A stretch of DNA of 64,000 bases from positions 549,439-613,438 of the forward strand of contig NW_020194512.1 of NCBI RefSeq assembly GCF_002865645.1, given 5' to 3'. Origin of the DNA: Hyaloscypha bicolor E. Lineage: Eukaryota; Ascomycota; Leotiomycetes; Helotiales; Hyaloscyphaceae. Below, one piece after another: positions 22,228-34,069 of this stretch (position 1 is the stretch's first letter; the number at the start of each line of letters is the position of its first letter). The notes under the pieces were generated by a model. It was not told the origin of the DNA. It saw only the letters and a list, made by a program, of their open reading frames with translations, and did no database searches. A program made the translations under genes and the position numbers.

Positions 22228-22376
22228 GAGAGGATTGAATCCCTCCCGTGATATGGGAGCTAGTTCGAGGTTGGGAGGAAAGTCCGCAAGCGAAGGGTGG
22301 TAACTCGTAAGACTCGCTCCGTAAGCGAGCCCCTGAAAAATGCTCAGCGGACAAGCCCATCGGCTCTAAATCTCTC
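22228..22376 (+). ncRNA. Candidate structured RNA of about 150 nt
   Basis: Nested complementary segments suggest a compact multi-stem fold. Closing stem: 22228-22236 (GAGAG, one bulged G, ATT) with 22369-22376 (AATCTCTC). Hairpin: CTCCC/GGGAG near 22242-22259. Stem: GTCCGC (22282-22287) with GCGGAC (22347-22352). Inside it is a perfect hairpin CTCGCT..AGCGAG near 22313-22328. The segment GAGGAAAGTCC resembles the CR-I element of RNase P RNA, and the following GGGTGGTAACTC is also reminiscent of it, but the rest of RNase P is not visible and the RNA is too short. Strand and function are unproven. Confidence 0.25.
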
Positions 22377-23851
22377 ACAACGTGTACGGTATCTTTTCAG
22401 ATGACCATAATTTACCCTAGAGTTTCCCGCAAGTACAAGCACAATGACTGCAATAATCACACTGTATCACAAGCCCTACGAGAGACATCAGTGCGTGCGG
22501 AGAGTCACAATGTCATGTCTACCCCTACCACGCATTATCGTTTCGCTTGGCAAAATCCAAGTGGAGATGCAGCGCAATGGCAATTTGTGTAACCCAGCAG
22601 TTACGCAAGTAATACTTCAGACAGATATCGAAGCTGTTGGGACAGGAGTGTTTACTACCGTCATGGAACAATATACAAATACTTGCTGCTCAGGCGCGTG
22701 ATATTTGCTGTATACTTTAACCCTTTGCGAAGATAGAAGCCAGGGCACCGGGAGATGTTGTTAGAACGCCCACTCGGCGACAGGAGCAGTGCAGACAAGA
22801 CACCTCAAACTGCAATTATTTTGAGCAGACTGAAGTACGCCCGGTTTAAACTAGGAATGAATGTGTCAAAATGCTTAAACTGGGATTTTGGCGCAACAGC
22901 GGTGCAATTGTGATGCAATTGTGATTCAACTGCGGCTTGGCCTTTTTTTTTTTTGGCAAAGCATGGTTCAAAAGTCTCGCACTAGACAGGACTTAGAGCT
23001 ATTCAAATTGCACTACTACAGTGAGACTGCAGTCAGATTGTACTGAAGTCACACAATCCGCTATCTTGTCAAGAAATTGAGTTTGCGGAGGAATGGGGCA
23101 CGGCTTTAGAGAGATGTGGCGGAGCTGCTGGCAGAAACACTAGAGCGTGCGACGGTAGCATATCGGGTACTAACCGACACCTTCTCTAGAACAAGGTTAC
23201 TCACTCACCTTCCTAATAAGATCACGAGGTTGCTTATTTCACGCTTCGGGCATGCACAGCGCGCAATAGGATAAAAACTAATACGGGAGTATAAAACTTA
23301 ATACGAAAGTATAAATGTTATTGGCGTGCCGAGTGCCGAGTGCCGGTCCAGAAGCTGGAGCGTGCGGCTAAGCATTGCCGCAGGGAAAGAAAGGGGAGTG
23401 GACTTTGAATATACAGCCTCGTAAAAAAAAGCACCTTGGCACGTATCTGCCGGCGACGAAGTGAATGGTTTTGTTAGAGCGCGCTTCCTGATCTCATTCT
23501 CTCCGAGCATAACCGACCTCGGTAGTCTATCCACTCCCTAGGTTGGAAAGGAAGAGGTTGACAAGATAAAACACGATTGGAAATGACCCCGCAAGATTTA
23601 GAATTTTCAAATTATAAATCAATTTAAGATCACAGGATCGAGAAGAAAGCTTCTATTTTCAATTCCTCTTGCTGCACCGATTCCAATTCGCATGCACTGG
23701 TCAGTGGTCATAACGTCTTTCTCAAAGTAAAAACTCCGCTGACACCCGATCCCATTGTCTTCCACCAGTGAACCAAGATTGGAAATTCACCCTTATCACC
23801 TCGCCGTTCCGACTCATCCACACTTCCGCATATGCTCGCCCTCGCGCCATA
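22377..23851. other. Gene-free interval
   Basis: Short open frames without motifs; a T-run near 22946-22955. No supported gene. Confidence 0.4.
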
Positions 23852-24449
23852 TTACTTCTTGACCAAATCCATCAGCTCCTTTCCTTTTGCATGTATCGTG
23901 CCAAAATCCATGTACACCCTCAACTCTGTCGCCCACAAGCCCGCGACCCCCTTGCCCTCAGGCGCAGACTCGAGTTTGGCGAATAGGCATTCAGCGACCT
24001 TGACTTCTTCTTTTTTCGGGTCGGCTTTGAAGACAGTTCTATTCCCGCCGTTATCAGCTGTCATTCTAGTCAAAAGAGAGATGGGGTAGATGGAAAGAAA
24101 ACGGAACTTACTTGCTAGCACACTCAAGCACCACCGTCCTCCCACCCCCTTCTGTCTCCAAATCCCATGTCACAACCGGATTTCCATGCTCAAACAACTG
24201 CAGCATGCCCTGTCGTTGTGCAAACATGGCCTCCACTTTGCTTAGCGGTAAGGATTCGCCGCCATTGTTGGTGAACGTTGCGGTTGGGGAGAGGATCTCG
24301 AGCAGTTGTTTGGCCGCTGGAGAGGAGCGGTCAAGGGCGTCGATGCCGGCGATGTAGGTGGAGAGGAAGATGAAGCCTGGCGAGTTGGTGGAGGGGAGGC
24401 CGGAGAGCGGGCCGCTGTAGTGGGTGAAGGTTCCTTTCGTTGTCGCCAT
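23852..24449 (-). CDS. Small NTF2-like (SnoaL-type fold) hypothetical protein
   Basis: Exon 1 24112-24449 and exon 2 23852-24065, split by a 46-nt GT..AG intron, give 183 residues. The alternation of an N-terminal helix (SPGFIFLSTYIAGIDALD), a NGGESLP loop, a helix around FAQRQGML and several beta-type strands (VVTWDLET, TVVLECAS, ELRVYMDFGT) fits the cone-shaped NTF2-like fold used for binding small hydrophobic molecules. That assignment is by pattern only. No signal peptide; likely cytosolic. The splice joint gives CASKMTADNGGN in frame. A function cannot be named. Confidence 0.7.
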
Positions 24450-25555
24450 TGTGGGTGGCTGTGAGGTTCTTCAAGTGGTTATGGGAGGGGGGGAGGACCT
24501 AAGTTGGATGGCTTGAAGCAAGTGAGGATGTAGGTATGAAGAAAGTAGAGTTTGGTGGTGGACGCGATAGCAGGGCGGGGTCAGGTGCGACGCGGGGTTG
24601 CTGCAAGGGGTGAAGTGAATGGCGTCCAATCACAATTGCTTCCTCTCCAGTTCAGCTTCAAAAGTAAGACGGAGCGTCTCAATTACCGAAAGTTAAGCGA
24701 ACAAATTCTGACCTTAATTCTGAGAAAAGGGTTTGAGTTGCCGCCTTTATAAACTTTCGGCTCTCGGTCTTGAGGGGGTCCCGCGATCTCCAATTCATTC
24801 CGTTGCTTTTGGCAGGAAGGGGGTAATCCGCTTCTATTCCTGACCGTTGTGTAACCAAGAATGAAGGATCTCGTTTCATGTGTAGGCGAAATGTGGTTGG
24901 TTGGCTGAGATTCGGACATCCGAAGCGAGCTCGGTCGTTGGGGAAGGCGGTGCACGATCATAGCCAAAGAACCCCATAACAGGTGGACTATTGTTCCTGC
25001 CAAGTGTTCCCATCCAATGAGGCTGCTAATTTCAAAAGCTGAGTAACGGAGGACCGGTGTTTCATATTCCCGTCACCAGTAGAACAGATTATCGAAACTT
25101 AGCCAGTCTCAGGGGTAAAGGCTTTATTGGTCTAGTGTCTCTTATTCCACTAGCCAAAAAGAATCTCCTTACCAAGACTCCGGTATGAAGTAAAAATAGC
25201 CAAGCCAAGAGATCTCGATAAACGAGATGGGGATGAAAGTTGCCTAGGGACAATGTGTAAAATCAGTCTTCGGCCCCGCTGATTCAGCGCTGCTGATGAC
25301 CTCGAAAGATTACTCACAACTCGGATTGGTCTTAAACCTATTTGAAGTCTCCAGAATACTGATTTGTGAAACACAGGGTTGGGAGCATATTTTAGCCCTT
25401 TACTTTCGATATTAGATATCCTTGAGCTAGCTAAGCGCAACAAGGCTGCCTCCATCTGTATTTGCTGCGCCTTTGACCTGATATGAATTCATTCACCACA
25501 TCATGAAGGAGCAATGACAAACAAAACCATAAATGATAAAATCACCACCGATCGT
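24450..25555. other. Intergenic region
   Basis: Promoter flank of the NTF2-like gene and the 3' flank of the next minus-strand gene. No supported gene. Confidence 0.4.
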
Positions 25556-26776
25556 CTAACTCCCCAGACTCTCCACATCAACAAGGTCGTCACCTGCATC
25601 TCCATCCATTCTTGTGATCACGACCCACAAAATCCTATTTGCAATCTTCTCCTCCTTCTTCGCCAACTTATTCAGCTTCTTATCCCCCTTCTTATACACT
25701 TCTCTCACCCTCTCATCCCTGCCCATCTCTAATTCAGTCCTTCTCCCTTCCAACTCAGCAAGCTCACTCTCCACCCTCGCCTCAACCTCATCCCGCCCCT
25801 CCTGCCTAGTCTCCCCCTCCAACTCCTGCTTTGCACTCACTCTAATCTCTGCCATTCTTTCCTCAATCCCCCGAATCTCCGTCTCGCAATTCAGGAACTC
25901 CTCTTCCACAACATCGGTATTCTTTCGCCTGTGTTCCGCAGACTTCGTCGCAGCCTTCAGCAATTTCGCATCCTGCTTCTTGTTTAACCAGCGTAATGGA
26001 GCACCGCCATATTTATCCATCGGGCCCTCGTCGGTGCAGCCTCCTTCTCAAACTCCAGGGGAGCAATGAACCCCTCCAATGCCTTCAATCTCCTCACCCG
26101 CGGATCCTCAACCTGCACCTCTTCCTTCCGATCCCCAGGGTCCGAGTCTCCTCCCCCCTGGTATGGCGGGAGAGCAGCGGGTGGCGGCGTGAGATCCCCC
26201 AGAACCTCAGGGGCAGGCAACGCAAGCTTTCCTTTGGCATCCACGTTCTCACACCCAACAGCACCCATCATCTTCTTCGTGCCCATAATCCGCAAGCACA
26301 GCCCCCGCGGCTTGAAGATCTCCTCGGTCGACTTCTTCAGGTACCTCTTGACCCTCACAATCGACACCCCTGCAGATCCTATGACGGAGAGGATCTGCAC
26401 CACGCCGCCGGCTAGCTGGGCCGGCGGGATCTGACTGCCCATAAGTCCGCCGCCGATTATGTTCGCAGCTTGGAAGACGGGGGCCGAGAGGAAGGCGGCG
26501 TTGAGGCCGTCGATGAAGGAGAGGAAGGTGTCGCGGGGGATGGGCGAGGGTAGCTTTTGAAGGGAGGAAGAGTAGGCGCGAGCGAACGGGGAGAAATTTT
26601 TGATGTGAAGAATGCTGGTTTGTTCTGAGTGAGGTTTAGTGAGAAGATCCACTTGGAGGGGAAGCAAGGGATGGCTTACGAGGTATGACAATAGGTTTGC
26701 TGAGGATTTCGTTTGAGAGTGTGGTGGGGAATTCGGAGTACGGCGGAGCGGAGTTGTCTTCTGGGTGGCGATCCAT
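25556..26776 (-). pseudogene. Fungal hypothetical family gene with a frameshift
   Basis: Exon 1 is 26680-26776 and the next exon begins at 26624; the joint gives KPIVIPQQTSILHIKNF. The N-terminal half (FARAYSSSLQ, DTFLSFIDGLN, EIFKPRGLCL) and a C-terminal Lys/Glu coiled coil ending NRILWVVI correspond to a fungal family I know only as hypothetical proteins. Near 26017 the frame changes without a usable intron: the first frame runs to a stop at 25984 (INMAVLHYAG), while the conserved tail (MDKYGGAPLRWLNKKQ) continues in another frame to 25556. Either a recent single-base indel killed the gene or the base call is wrong. The start ATG at 26774-26776 has a good context; the longer frame upstream begins only with TTG. 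Confidence 0.65.
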
Positions 26777-28194
26777 CTTGGTAGGTAGTTTCAATGAAGA
26801 GGAGCCAGAGAGCAAAGAGCTTAGGGAAAGAGCAGAGGACAAGTATTGGAAGGTTGAAGTAAGAAGCTCAAGCGTTGTGGGTAGAGATTGGATTGGCAGA
26901 TTTCAATACTCTGGAGAACTTCCAGCGTTGATTTGAAGAAAGAATTAGCTCAATACTAGATAGCGGAGTATGGCTATTTATCTCAGTTCAAGCTTTGGAC
27001 TTGTCTGTTTAACCCCCCAGAGACGTACGTTGCTTTGTGGCTGACATTCGAACGTTAAATCCACAGTAGCACAGAACAGGGGTATCTCCATGAAGCTAGC
27101 TACACTTCTGGGAAAGACGAGATGCAGTCTGCGAGGATGTGCTCGTCATCACCTAGGATGAACCTTGGTCTTTGCTGCTCTGAATTAATTCAGTTTTGCA
27201 CAGCAGCATCGGATATGGCAGCAGCCGCGTACCAAGTTTTCACTAGCGATAGCTCGTACTGCTTAATTGCACGCAATGCAACACAGCTGTTGGTAAACTT
27301 TGCTCTGACACGTACCCGGCCGAAGATCCCGCCTTCATCGAGCGGACGCACGGTTGGCTGTTGATGCTTCGAATAATCGTGCGGCAATGCTCGCACCAAT
27401 AGAGACCCCTGATATACGAGTACGGATTATCGATACGGTGGAAAATTAGCGATACGGTCGCTTCCACCCTTAACAAAAAGAATCTAGAACTTCTTAATAA
27501 CTTCACAACGCAACAGAGGATCTTAAAAAAAGGGGATTTATATAGAGGTGTGCCCGACAATTACGCAATTTCTGGCTTCTTATGATATTTTTGATTTTAT
27601 GAAATCGTAGAAGTTATTATAAAAACGCCCGTATCTGCTGCAACAAAACCATATCGCTAGTCCGCACCAAACCCGCAGGGACGTAGGGGCTTCGGTGCAA
27701 GTCCTGACGCACGATCAGGGATATTTTAAGGTTCTAGTACGCAATGATAGGATGCGCAGTCTTGAGGACCCCGGTGTTCAAAATCCAAGCCTCGACTCAG
27801 GCTTGTCGTTGTGGCCGATGTTGACCCACCGCAGCTGCCGAGACCCCGTACTCGGCACTCAGCTTCGTATTCGCGTAATGGCGAGCGGATCCGAGAAACA
27901 CCCCTCATTTTGTGTGTCGGCGTACCTTCTTCTATCCTCAACATCAACACTTCGCATCGTGAGTTGCATCAGCCGTCCTCAATTCCCTTCAGACCCCTAT
28001 GATGGCGGCTTGTGAATAGAGATTCTGCTCGACTTTTGCAGCAGGTTGTTATTGTTATCTCACGCAGGATCTGCGATGGTCAAAGTTCAACGCCTCGCAC
28101 CAGATCCAACCACAAATCAATCGATGTCGAATTCGCTCGCACAAGAAGCTTCTCCTTCTAGCAAAGTAAGCACCTTCAACCTTAAACTGGGCCA
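26777..28194. other. Intergenic and relic DNA
   Basis: No intact gene. The stretch from about 27700 may hold eroded N-terminal sequence of the kinase-like relic that follows, but I could not align it. Confidence 0.4.
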
Positions 28195-28590
28195 GACGGA
28201 TGGGCCACTTGCAGTGCTTCTGTTCCTGTCAGTTCAGCACTCTTTTCTGGAGCCCGCGCTCCGTCCGTGATCTTGCGAGAAAATTGCATAGGTTGGGTCT
28301 CGACAGCACACGATTTCTTCTCGATGCAACAGGTTTACTTCCATGCAATAGTGTAATCAAGCATGAAAGGCCCCACAACTTGATCACCAAGATCGACTTC
28401 GTCTTCGGGATCCCCAAAGGTTTCCGAAACCCTCGTAATTTACGGCAGGTTCTCATGGACGGCGACATTTCATTTCCTCTTGATCAGCGATTTGAACTTG
28501 CGAAACAACTTGCGAGGGCGGTCATGTATCTACACATCGCCAAATTTGTCCACCGCCGAGGTGGGTATGGAAACCATCCGACGACGAGTA
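28195..28590 (+). pseudogene. Relic of a fungal kinase-like (STAND/HET-s-associated type) protein
   Basis: The plus frame reads SVRDLARKLHRLG, then FVFGIPKGFRNPRNLRQVLMDG, and LDQRFELAKQLARAVMYLH followed by KFVHRR. In the fungal pseudokinase-like proteins found with HeLo or NACHT modules, a similar segment precedes FVHKNIRPE. Here the sequence breaks down right after FVH and runs into unrelated DNA, so only a fragment of the kinase lobe remains. Upstream parts are in other frames. Confidence 0.6.
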
Positions 28591-29208
28591 CTCGTGTCGA
28601 GAGTGAGGCCCCTACTAGTCGTGAGCGACTAGAGGTCAGTGAAATCATGGCCTACTTCGTCGAGAGGACCCCTCTGGTACGGGTGGAGATTTTTCACGCT
28701 GAGCTTACGAGTACAGGTCCGCGATCTGGAGGTATTGCAAGGCAGCTTGCCCGTCACTTGTTAAGGGGTAGTGCTGGGCATTTGTTAAGGGATGGACTCG
28801 GGTACTTACGCGGGGGTAAAATATGAGGGGAGAACACCCTTCCCACATCGATCATACCAGAATGGATTGCGGTGTGAGAATCGTACTCGAGTGAAATCTC
28901 TTTTCCGAGGTTGGGTTCAATGGCAAGCGTTCATACTCGATGGTGGGATAGAGAAACGTCTTCCAGTGGAAATCTATTTTTTCTATGCTTTGGCTCAAGA
29001 GCATGGCTGCCTCCTTGCTGTCTGTTAGTCTTGAGAATTGTCTTCAAGCAAATTGCACACCCCATCCAAGCCTTACTCCGCGTTAACCTTATATTTGAGT
29101 GCCTGAAGAAATGGCCAATTGTTCTCATCTACACCCCCATGGAAGCCCCTGAAATGCCTTCCATGTTTGTCTTAGCATCGGCCTGCATAGTCTATGTTTG
29201 GGATTCAC
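28591..29208. other. Possible 3' exon region of the downstream minus-strand gene, otherwise empty
   Basis: A splice donor (AG|GTGAGT) overlaps the stop of the next gene at 29209. If used, a short last exon could start near 29178, but the reading it gives does not complete the second zinc finger. Nothing else seen. Confidence 0.3.
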
Positions 29209-31673
29209 TCACCTCTGTAGAAGATCTGAACGCGGAAATATTCGCGGGCTTTCTGCACACAGGGGACACCTGTATCCAGGAGCGTGGGTTCCATTATAAT
29301 GCCTGCGCAAGTCCATTTCCGTTGTGAATCCTTTCCCACCGCGGCGGCTGAAGCGACAACCTTCATAGCCACAAAAAAAGAATGGTCCGATTTCCAGGTC
29401 CGTGGCAGAGGTGGACTGCCTCTTCGTTCCAATCGGGGACTGATCAGGCGTGAGAATGTTGGCGGAGCTTGTTGCCAATATTTCCTGTCTGACAGGCTGC
29501 CGATTTGGTCGATCGGGGGTTGCGGGAGGAGTGTGGGGGTTGTTGAAGCTGGGGGAGCTTCCCACTCTCTGTCCAAGAGCTTGAGGCCGAATCAACTCAT
29601 TCGGGTTTAGAGCAGCCGTGTAGGTATTGGCGGAACTTGTTGTCGCCATTCCCCACTCGTAGAGTTGTCGCTTTGGCAGATCCGACGCTTGAGGACGCGT
29701 ATAAGTGCTATTGGGACTTACTGTCCCCACTCTTTGGATAGGCCGTCCACTTGGCCGATCCCGGGACGAAGGCACTGGAGTTTGAGGAGGTATACAGGTA
29801 TTTCTGGAACTTGTCGTCGCCATTCCCTCTCTAACAGGCGTTCGGGGCGATGGTTGAGGTTGAGTTTCTGGTCGAGGTTGAGTTTCTGGTCGAGGTTGAG
29901 TTTCTGGTCGAGGTTGAGTTTCTGGTCGAGGTTGAGTTTCTGGTCGAGGTTGAGTTTCTGGTCGAGGTTGAGTTTCTGGTCGAGGTTGAGTTTCTGGTCG
30001 AGGTTGAGTTTCTGGTAGTGATCTACTTCCGGTTGGCGATACAGTGTCGTCTGAGGCAGTCACCCCGCGGGGATATGAAGGAGACTCCCCGTACTCGTGA
30101 GGTTGACTTGGAGTTCCAAGATTGATACTCGCCCTCCACGTGTCCCAACGAACTATCCGTACATATTCAGCAGATCTGGCGGTCTCTTTGTACGGTCCGG
30201 CAAGACTCTCAATTCGTTTTGCGGCCTGCTCTCGGCGATTCAACTCTCTCCCTTCCTCTTCGAGAATCTCCATTTGGGTCATTGCTCTGGCGATGTCTGC
30301 GGACCCTTCTCCTTGCTTAGGAGTCTGGGGGTCTCTGTTCTCATTGGCCTCTAAGTCCACTTCCCTCCGCGAATAATATCTCAAATCTGTTGTTTCTAAC
30401 ACATTAGCTCAGCCGCTCCTCGTTCGTTGTCAAAATCGCGCCTTTACCTTGCCTTTGCGAAGAACGTTCGTTTCCTATTCCGTCTGAAAAGAATCCCAAC
30501 AGCCGAGCTTCCGCCTTTTTCTGCCACAGAATAGTGTTCGCATCCGAGATGGACATATCCACCTCGTGAGTTGTTAAAGCCGTTGTGTGGGGTCGGAAAA
30601 TCTCCTTCATCTGGAGGAAATCCTCTCCAAATAACATGTCACATGTCAGATTCTCCAACACATAGAAAGTCATTGTCTCCGTCGAAAACACGTCGGAACA
30701 GATGGCTAGAGAGGCCACCAGCTTTCCTGATAGCTGTGCGGTGCTTCCGTCGGCAAACTCGACGGTTGACTCCTCTGGCTCGACCGGTTGCCATTCAAAT
30801 CCCCGTTTCTGGACATACGCCAGTGACATCAGATCAATATCAGATCCTGTGTCAGGATTGGCCAATACCGGTGCCAAATCGACAAGACACTTAAGCCAGC
30901 GCTTTGGCCTGTTGAGTCGAGACACCTTGAACGGCCCACGGCATGATGACGTTCGAGGCTGAAGGCGATGTCGGTTCTCAACGAGGGTCTGTGTATCATC
31001 CAGGAAAGAGAGTCCGATGATCATGGGTGTGTTTAATCGAGCGAAGACGTAGAACTGAATCTGAAGTTCTTTCCAGGGCTCGTTAGGGAAATAGCATGAT
31101 ACAGATGTCAGTCCAACTGCTCGCGCACTTCGCCCATTCGCCATGCGAAATATCTTCTGGTTACTTGCAGACCTATCGATGTAGAGTCCAAGTGCTGCAA
31201 CTGTGTGTTCGTCGACGATATTGTCTTCGCAGCCAGAGTCAGGCCGAGCCATGAATGTTGCGCCATAAATGGTCAAGGGCAAGTCCATTCGCGTGTGCCA
31301 TCGAAGAATAGAGGCATTCCAGACTGGGAATGGAGGGAAGTCTGTGGGTAGTTCCGGGAAGAGCTCCCTTACTACCGGATCGATGCCTGCGTCGAGGTGG
31401 AGGGATGAAAAGCTATCACCGAACTTTGCAGTGTCGTCAGCTCAGATTATCTGAAGGGAAAGACAATTGCAGAAGATAGAGGAGGCTGGAGAGAGACGTG
31501 GGAGGACAGTAGGGTAGTGCAGGTATAAAGGTTGCGCCCTGTGTCCCTCCTATGAGATCTCCAGAGCGCCAATACATGCCAATCATACCTGTATCCAGCA
31601 AAATAGATTGACTTACCCTGGCTCGTTTCAATGGACGATTAGAAGAATCAGAAACTTCTCCGAGGTAGTACAT
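29209..31673 (-). CDS. Double aspartyl-protease-like protein with PETQPR repeats and C2H2 fingers
   Basis: Exons 31589-31673, 30448-31440 and 29209-30386 give about 751 residues. Two aspartic-protease-like cores are seen: DSG at about residues 96-98 (ARPDSGCEDNIV, followed by LNTPMIIGLSFL) and DTG at 225-227 (ANPDTGSDIDL, followed by NLTCDMLFGEDFL). These resemble retropepsin folds that have been domesticated or lie in retroelement polyproteins. A helix rich in Glu/Arg follows, then nine PETQPR/Q hexapeptides encoded by an 18-bp minisatellite, a long disordered Ser/Thr/Pro region, and at the C-terminus a C2H2-type finger (CGYEGC ... HYNGTH) and a second CPLC pair with the histidines missing in this model. 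The first intron (31441-31588) and second (30387-30447) restore continuity. The 3' end is uncertain. No reverse transcriptase or integrase is nearby, so it is probably a host gene. Function unknown. Confidence 0.65.
29856..30017. repeat. 18-bp minisatellite inside the coding region
   Basis: Nine head-to-tail copies of an 18-bp unit (plus strand GAGGTTGAGTTTCTGGTC), almost identical to each other, encode the PETQPR hexapeptides on the minus strand. Near-identity means recent expansion or homogenisation; copy number is likely to vary between strains. Confidence 0.95.
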
Positions 31674-32077
31674 CTTGCCAGGTCCCGTTCCGAGAGCTTC
31701 GTAGGCCCTGTGGAGCCTCGCCTGACGGCCTTACTTGTCTGGCAAATGCAATGATCAATGTTGCGACGCGCTGTCGATTTAGATGATTGTAACAGTTTGT
31801 GCAGAGAGTATTAATCGGTCTGCTCTGGTTTTTCAGAAGTGGGTGAGAAAATGCGCAGCAAGGCAGCTCGGCAAAGTCGAGAACGCGCGACGCGTCGTGG
31901 GGGGTTCAATCCCGTGATCATGCAGCCACTTCTCCCTTGGACGAATCGCACTGCCCCGGAACGACTCTTTTAGCACGGGGCGCACCGCAAGGCGTAATTT
32001 ATGTCCCGCACTCGTGCTTATTATCTTATAAAGTTGCAGTACAGGAGGGACGTTCCGTCGAAGACTCGAAGCTCACA
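31674..32077. promoter_or_regulatory. Divergent promoter region
   Basis: This 400-bp interval lies between divergent starts at 31673 (-) and 32078 (+) and should contain both promoters. It holds an inverted repeat, AGAAGTGG (31835-31842) with CCACTTCT (31926-31933), enclosing three smaller hairpins (CTCG..CGAG, CGACGCGTCG, GGG..CCC). Confidence 0.5.
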
Positions 32078-33024
32078 ATGTCTAAAACCCAGCAACTGAA
32101 CGGATATCCCTCTCTTTCTGCCTTCATTGTCAGTGACAATGATAGAAGCACGTTCATATATCGTCGATTCGACCGCTTATCTACGCGGAATCTGCTCTAT
32201 CTCCAGAGCGAACTTGCTGAACTTGAAGCCCGCCAGATTGCTTACGATACGGAAGATGTCGAGGGGGCAATGACAGACAAACAGTGTGCTCGGAACTGGG
32301 CGGATTTCAAGAGCCAGTCTCAAGACAACGAGAGGCAAAGGAAGCGAATGATCTTGGTCAAAGAGATCAGAGAGACCCTTGAGAAATACAGTAGGTCTAG
32401 ATCCATACTTGTAAAAAGTCGTTTAACGCTGGGTAGGAAAGGCGATTCTACTTGAAAAGATGACCTTGTCCATTGAAAAGCCGTCCTCCAGGTCTCTTTC
32501 GGCTTTCCAAAACGTTTTCAACAATCTTCATGGGGTCAAACCCGGAGAGCCATTCCCAACACTCGGCGGACATAGCGCCACTCTTTACGATAACGAGGAA
32601 GACCTTTTAGTTTTGTCTTCACCTGAAGAGGAGGATAGATTAACCGGTTTTTTGCGCTACTATTTTGGCATTCTCTTCACAGTGAGTCAACCAACTTCTG
32701 AGGAAGAAAACGTTCTCTAATCCAACTCAGATTCAAAGAACAGACAGCCCGCTCACCTACTTCTCGGAGGCTAAATTGAGGCTTACAGTTGCCATTATCA
32801 ACTTTGTTCTGGCGGCAGCCTTGCTCTTTGGAGCAATCTATAACCTCTACTGGGTACCAGACAACCAGAAACGGTTGGGGCTGATTGCCGGATATACAGT
32901 CGCGTTTGCAGCATGTGTGGGCTTTGCGACGAACGCGAAGAGATCAGAAGTTTTTGCTGCTTGTGCTGCGTACGCTGCTGTCTTGGTTGTATTTGTTAGT
33001 GGAAATCTAACTTCGCCGAATTAA
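32078..33024 (+). CDS. DUF6594 family membrane protein
   Basis: Exons 32078-32390, 32437-32681 and 32731-33024 give 283 residues. The N-terminal half has the family signature GYPSLSAFI, FIYRRFDRLSTRNLLYLQSELAELE (seen in two parts), then VKEIRETLEKY and a PSSRSLSAFQN segment. The C-terminus has three hydrophobic helices: about residues 188-215, 225-245 and 253-275. The first helix follows SEAKLRL, and TNAKRSEVFAA lies between the second and third. The family is expanded in fungi and often found near HET and NACHT genes; its role is not established. The start MSKTQQLNGY is preferred over the longer upstream frame because family members begin just before GYPSL. Confidence 0.85.
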
Positions 33025-34069
33025 TGGCATGATTGAGAAGCATCCCCTGGAGACAAAGGAAGCAGCATTATCCTGCTCAATCCGAAAGGCTCGCACAGTT
33101 TTCAAAACGCAGTAGAAGGGCGAAGAATGCATCAATGGTCTGGGAAAATGTAAAACGATCCCCCCCCAAAATACGCACCCACCCATCCCGCTGCTCATGC
33201 CATAACCCCGGGGAAGGGTAAGTGTATGGTGGGGATTCTTGCCCGTGGTCAACCACTTGGCTCGACTTTGAAGAAAGAGCATACCTACACAAGTCCTGGC
33301 GGGCTAGGGATAGGATATGCATGTTGGGAAAGATGGGGGAGTGCGACGACTGACAGTAGGTGTGTGGAGTGTTCAGATATAATTTCATGCCAACAATGTA
33401 TAACTTGCACGACCAGACCAGGGCTGAGCCTTCTCCTTTCCTCCTTTCCTCCTTTCTCCCTTCCTCTCATCCTCCCTCCCCTAAAAAGCATCTCCCGTGT
33501 CCCTCTTCTTTGCCCCCACTCAACCCAGCCCTCTCAGCTACACACATATTACGCTCAACCCTTCGCCTCTGATCCCTCTGCCCACCTGCCCAGCAAGCAC
33601 ATCGAACGATAGCAAGGGTATAATCAAGCAGCCATCCCGCCCTTTCGTACCGCCCAATCCGAATCCCGGCCAAATCCAACCCAAAGCCCAATCCAAAACA
33701 TGCACGCTACCCGGGCGGGTCCAAACCTGTACCGTGCCCAAAAATGCAAGCCTCGAGCGAAGGGTGAGGCAGATGAACAGATGCTATATGCAAACCAGAG
33801 ATGCTAAAAGAATGCCTTGTACCCATCAACAGATACGGAAATGGTCTCAAGAACGCCGGAGAATGCCCAACGCATCCGCCCCCCACCCCTTCCTGCCGAA
33901 GCCCAGTCGTGAAAGGTTCTGTCGGTGTCGTGTGTCGTCGTTACGTCGTGGCGTATATAAAAAAACGCGGGTATCTTATGAAGAATGTGTATATACAACA
34001 CAAAAGTGCCTTCTCTCTTCGTTCGTCCGCCACGATCAAGATGTCCCCACTACTCGGGAGATGTTGTCA
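33025..34069. other. Convergent intergenic region
   Basis: 3' flanks of two convergent genes. Pyrimidine-rich around 33430-33490. No gene seen. Confidence 0.45.

Noticed and set aside
22232..22260. GGATTGAATCC as a tRNA B box
   Set aside because: No matching A box or cloverleaf.
29850..30125. Plus-strand VEVEFL repeat frame
   Set aside because: By-product of the 18-bp minisatellite, which is open in several frames.
31890..31930. GGGTTCAATCCC resembling a tRNA T arm
   Set aside because: Acceptor and anticodon arms cannot be placed at the required distances.
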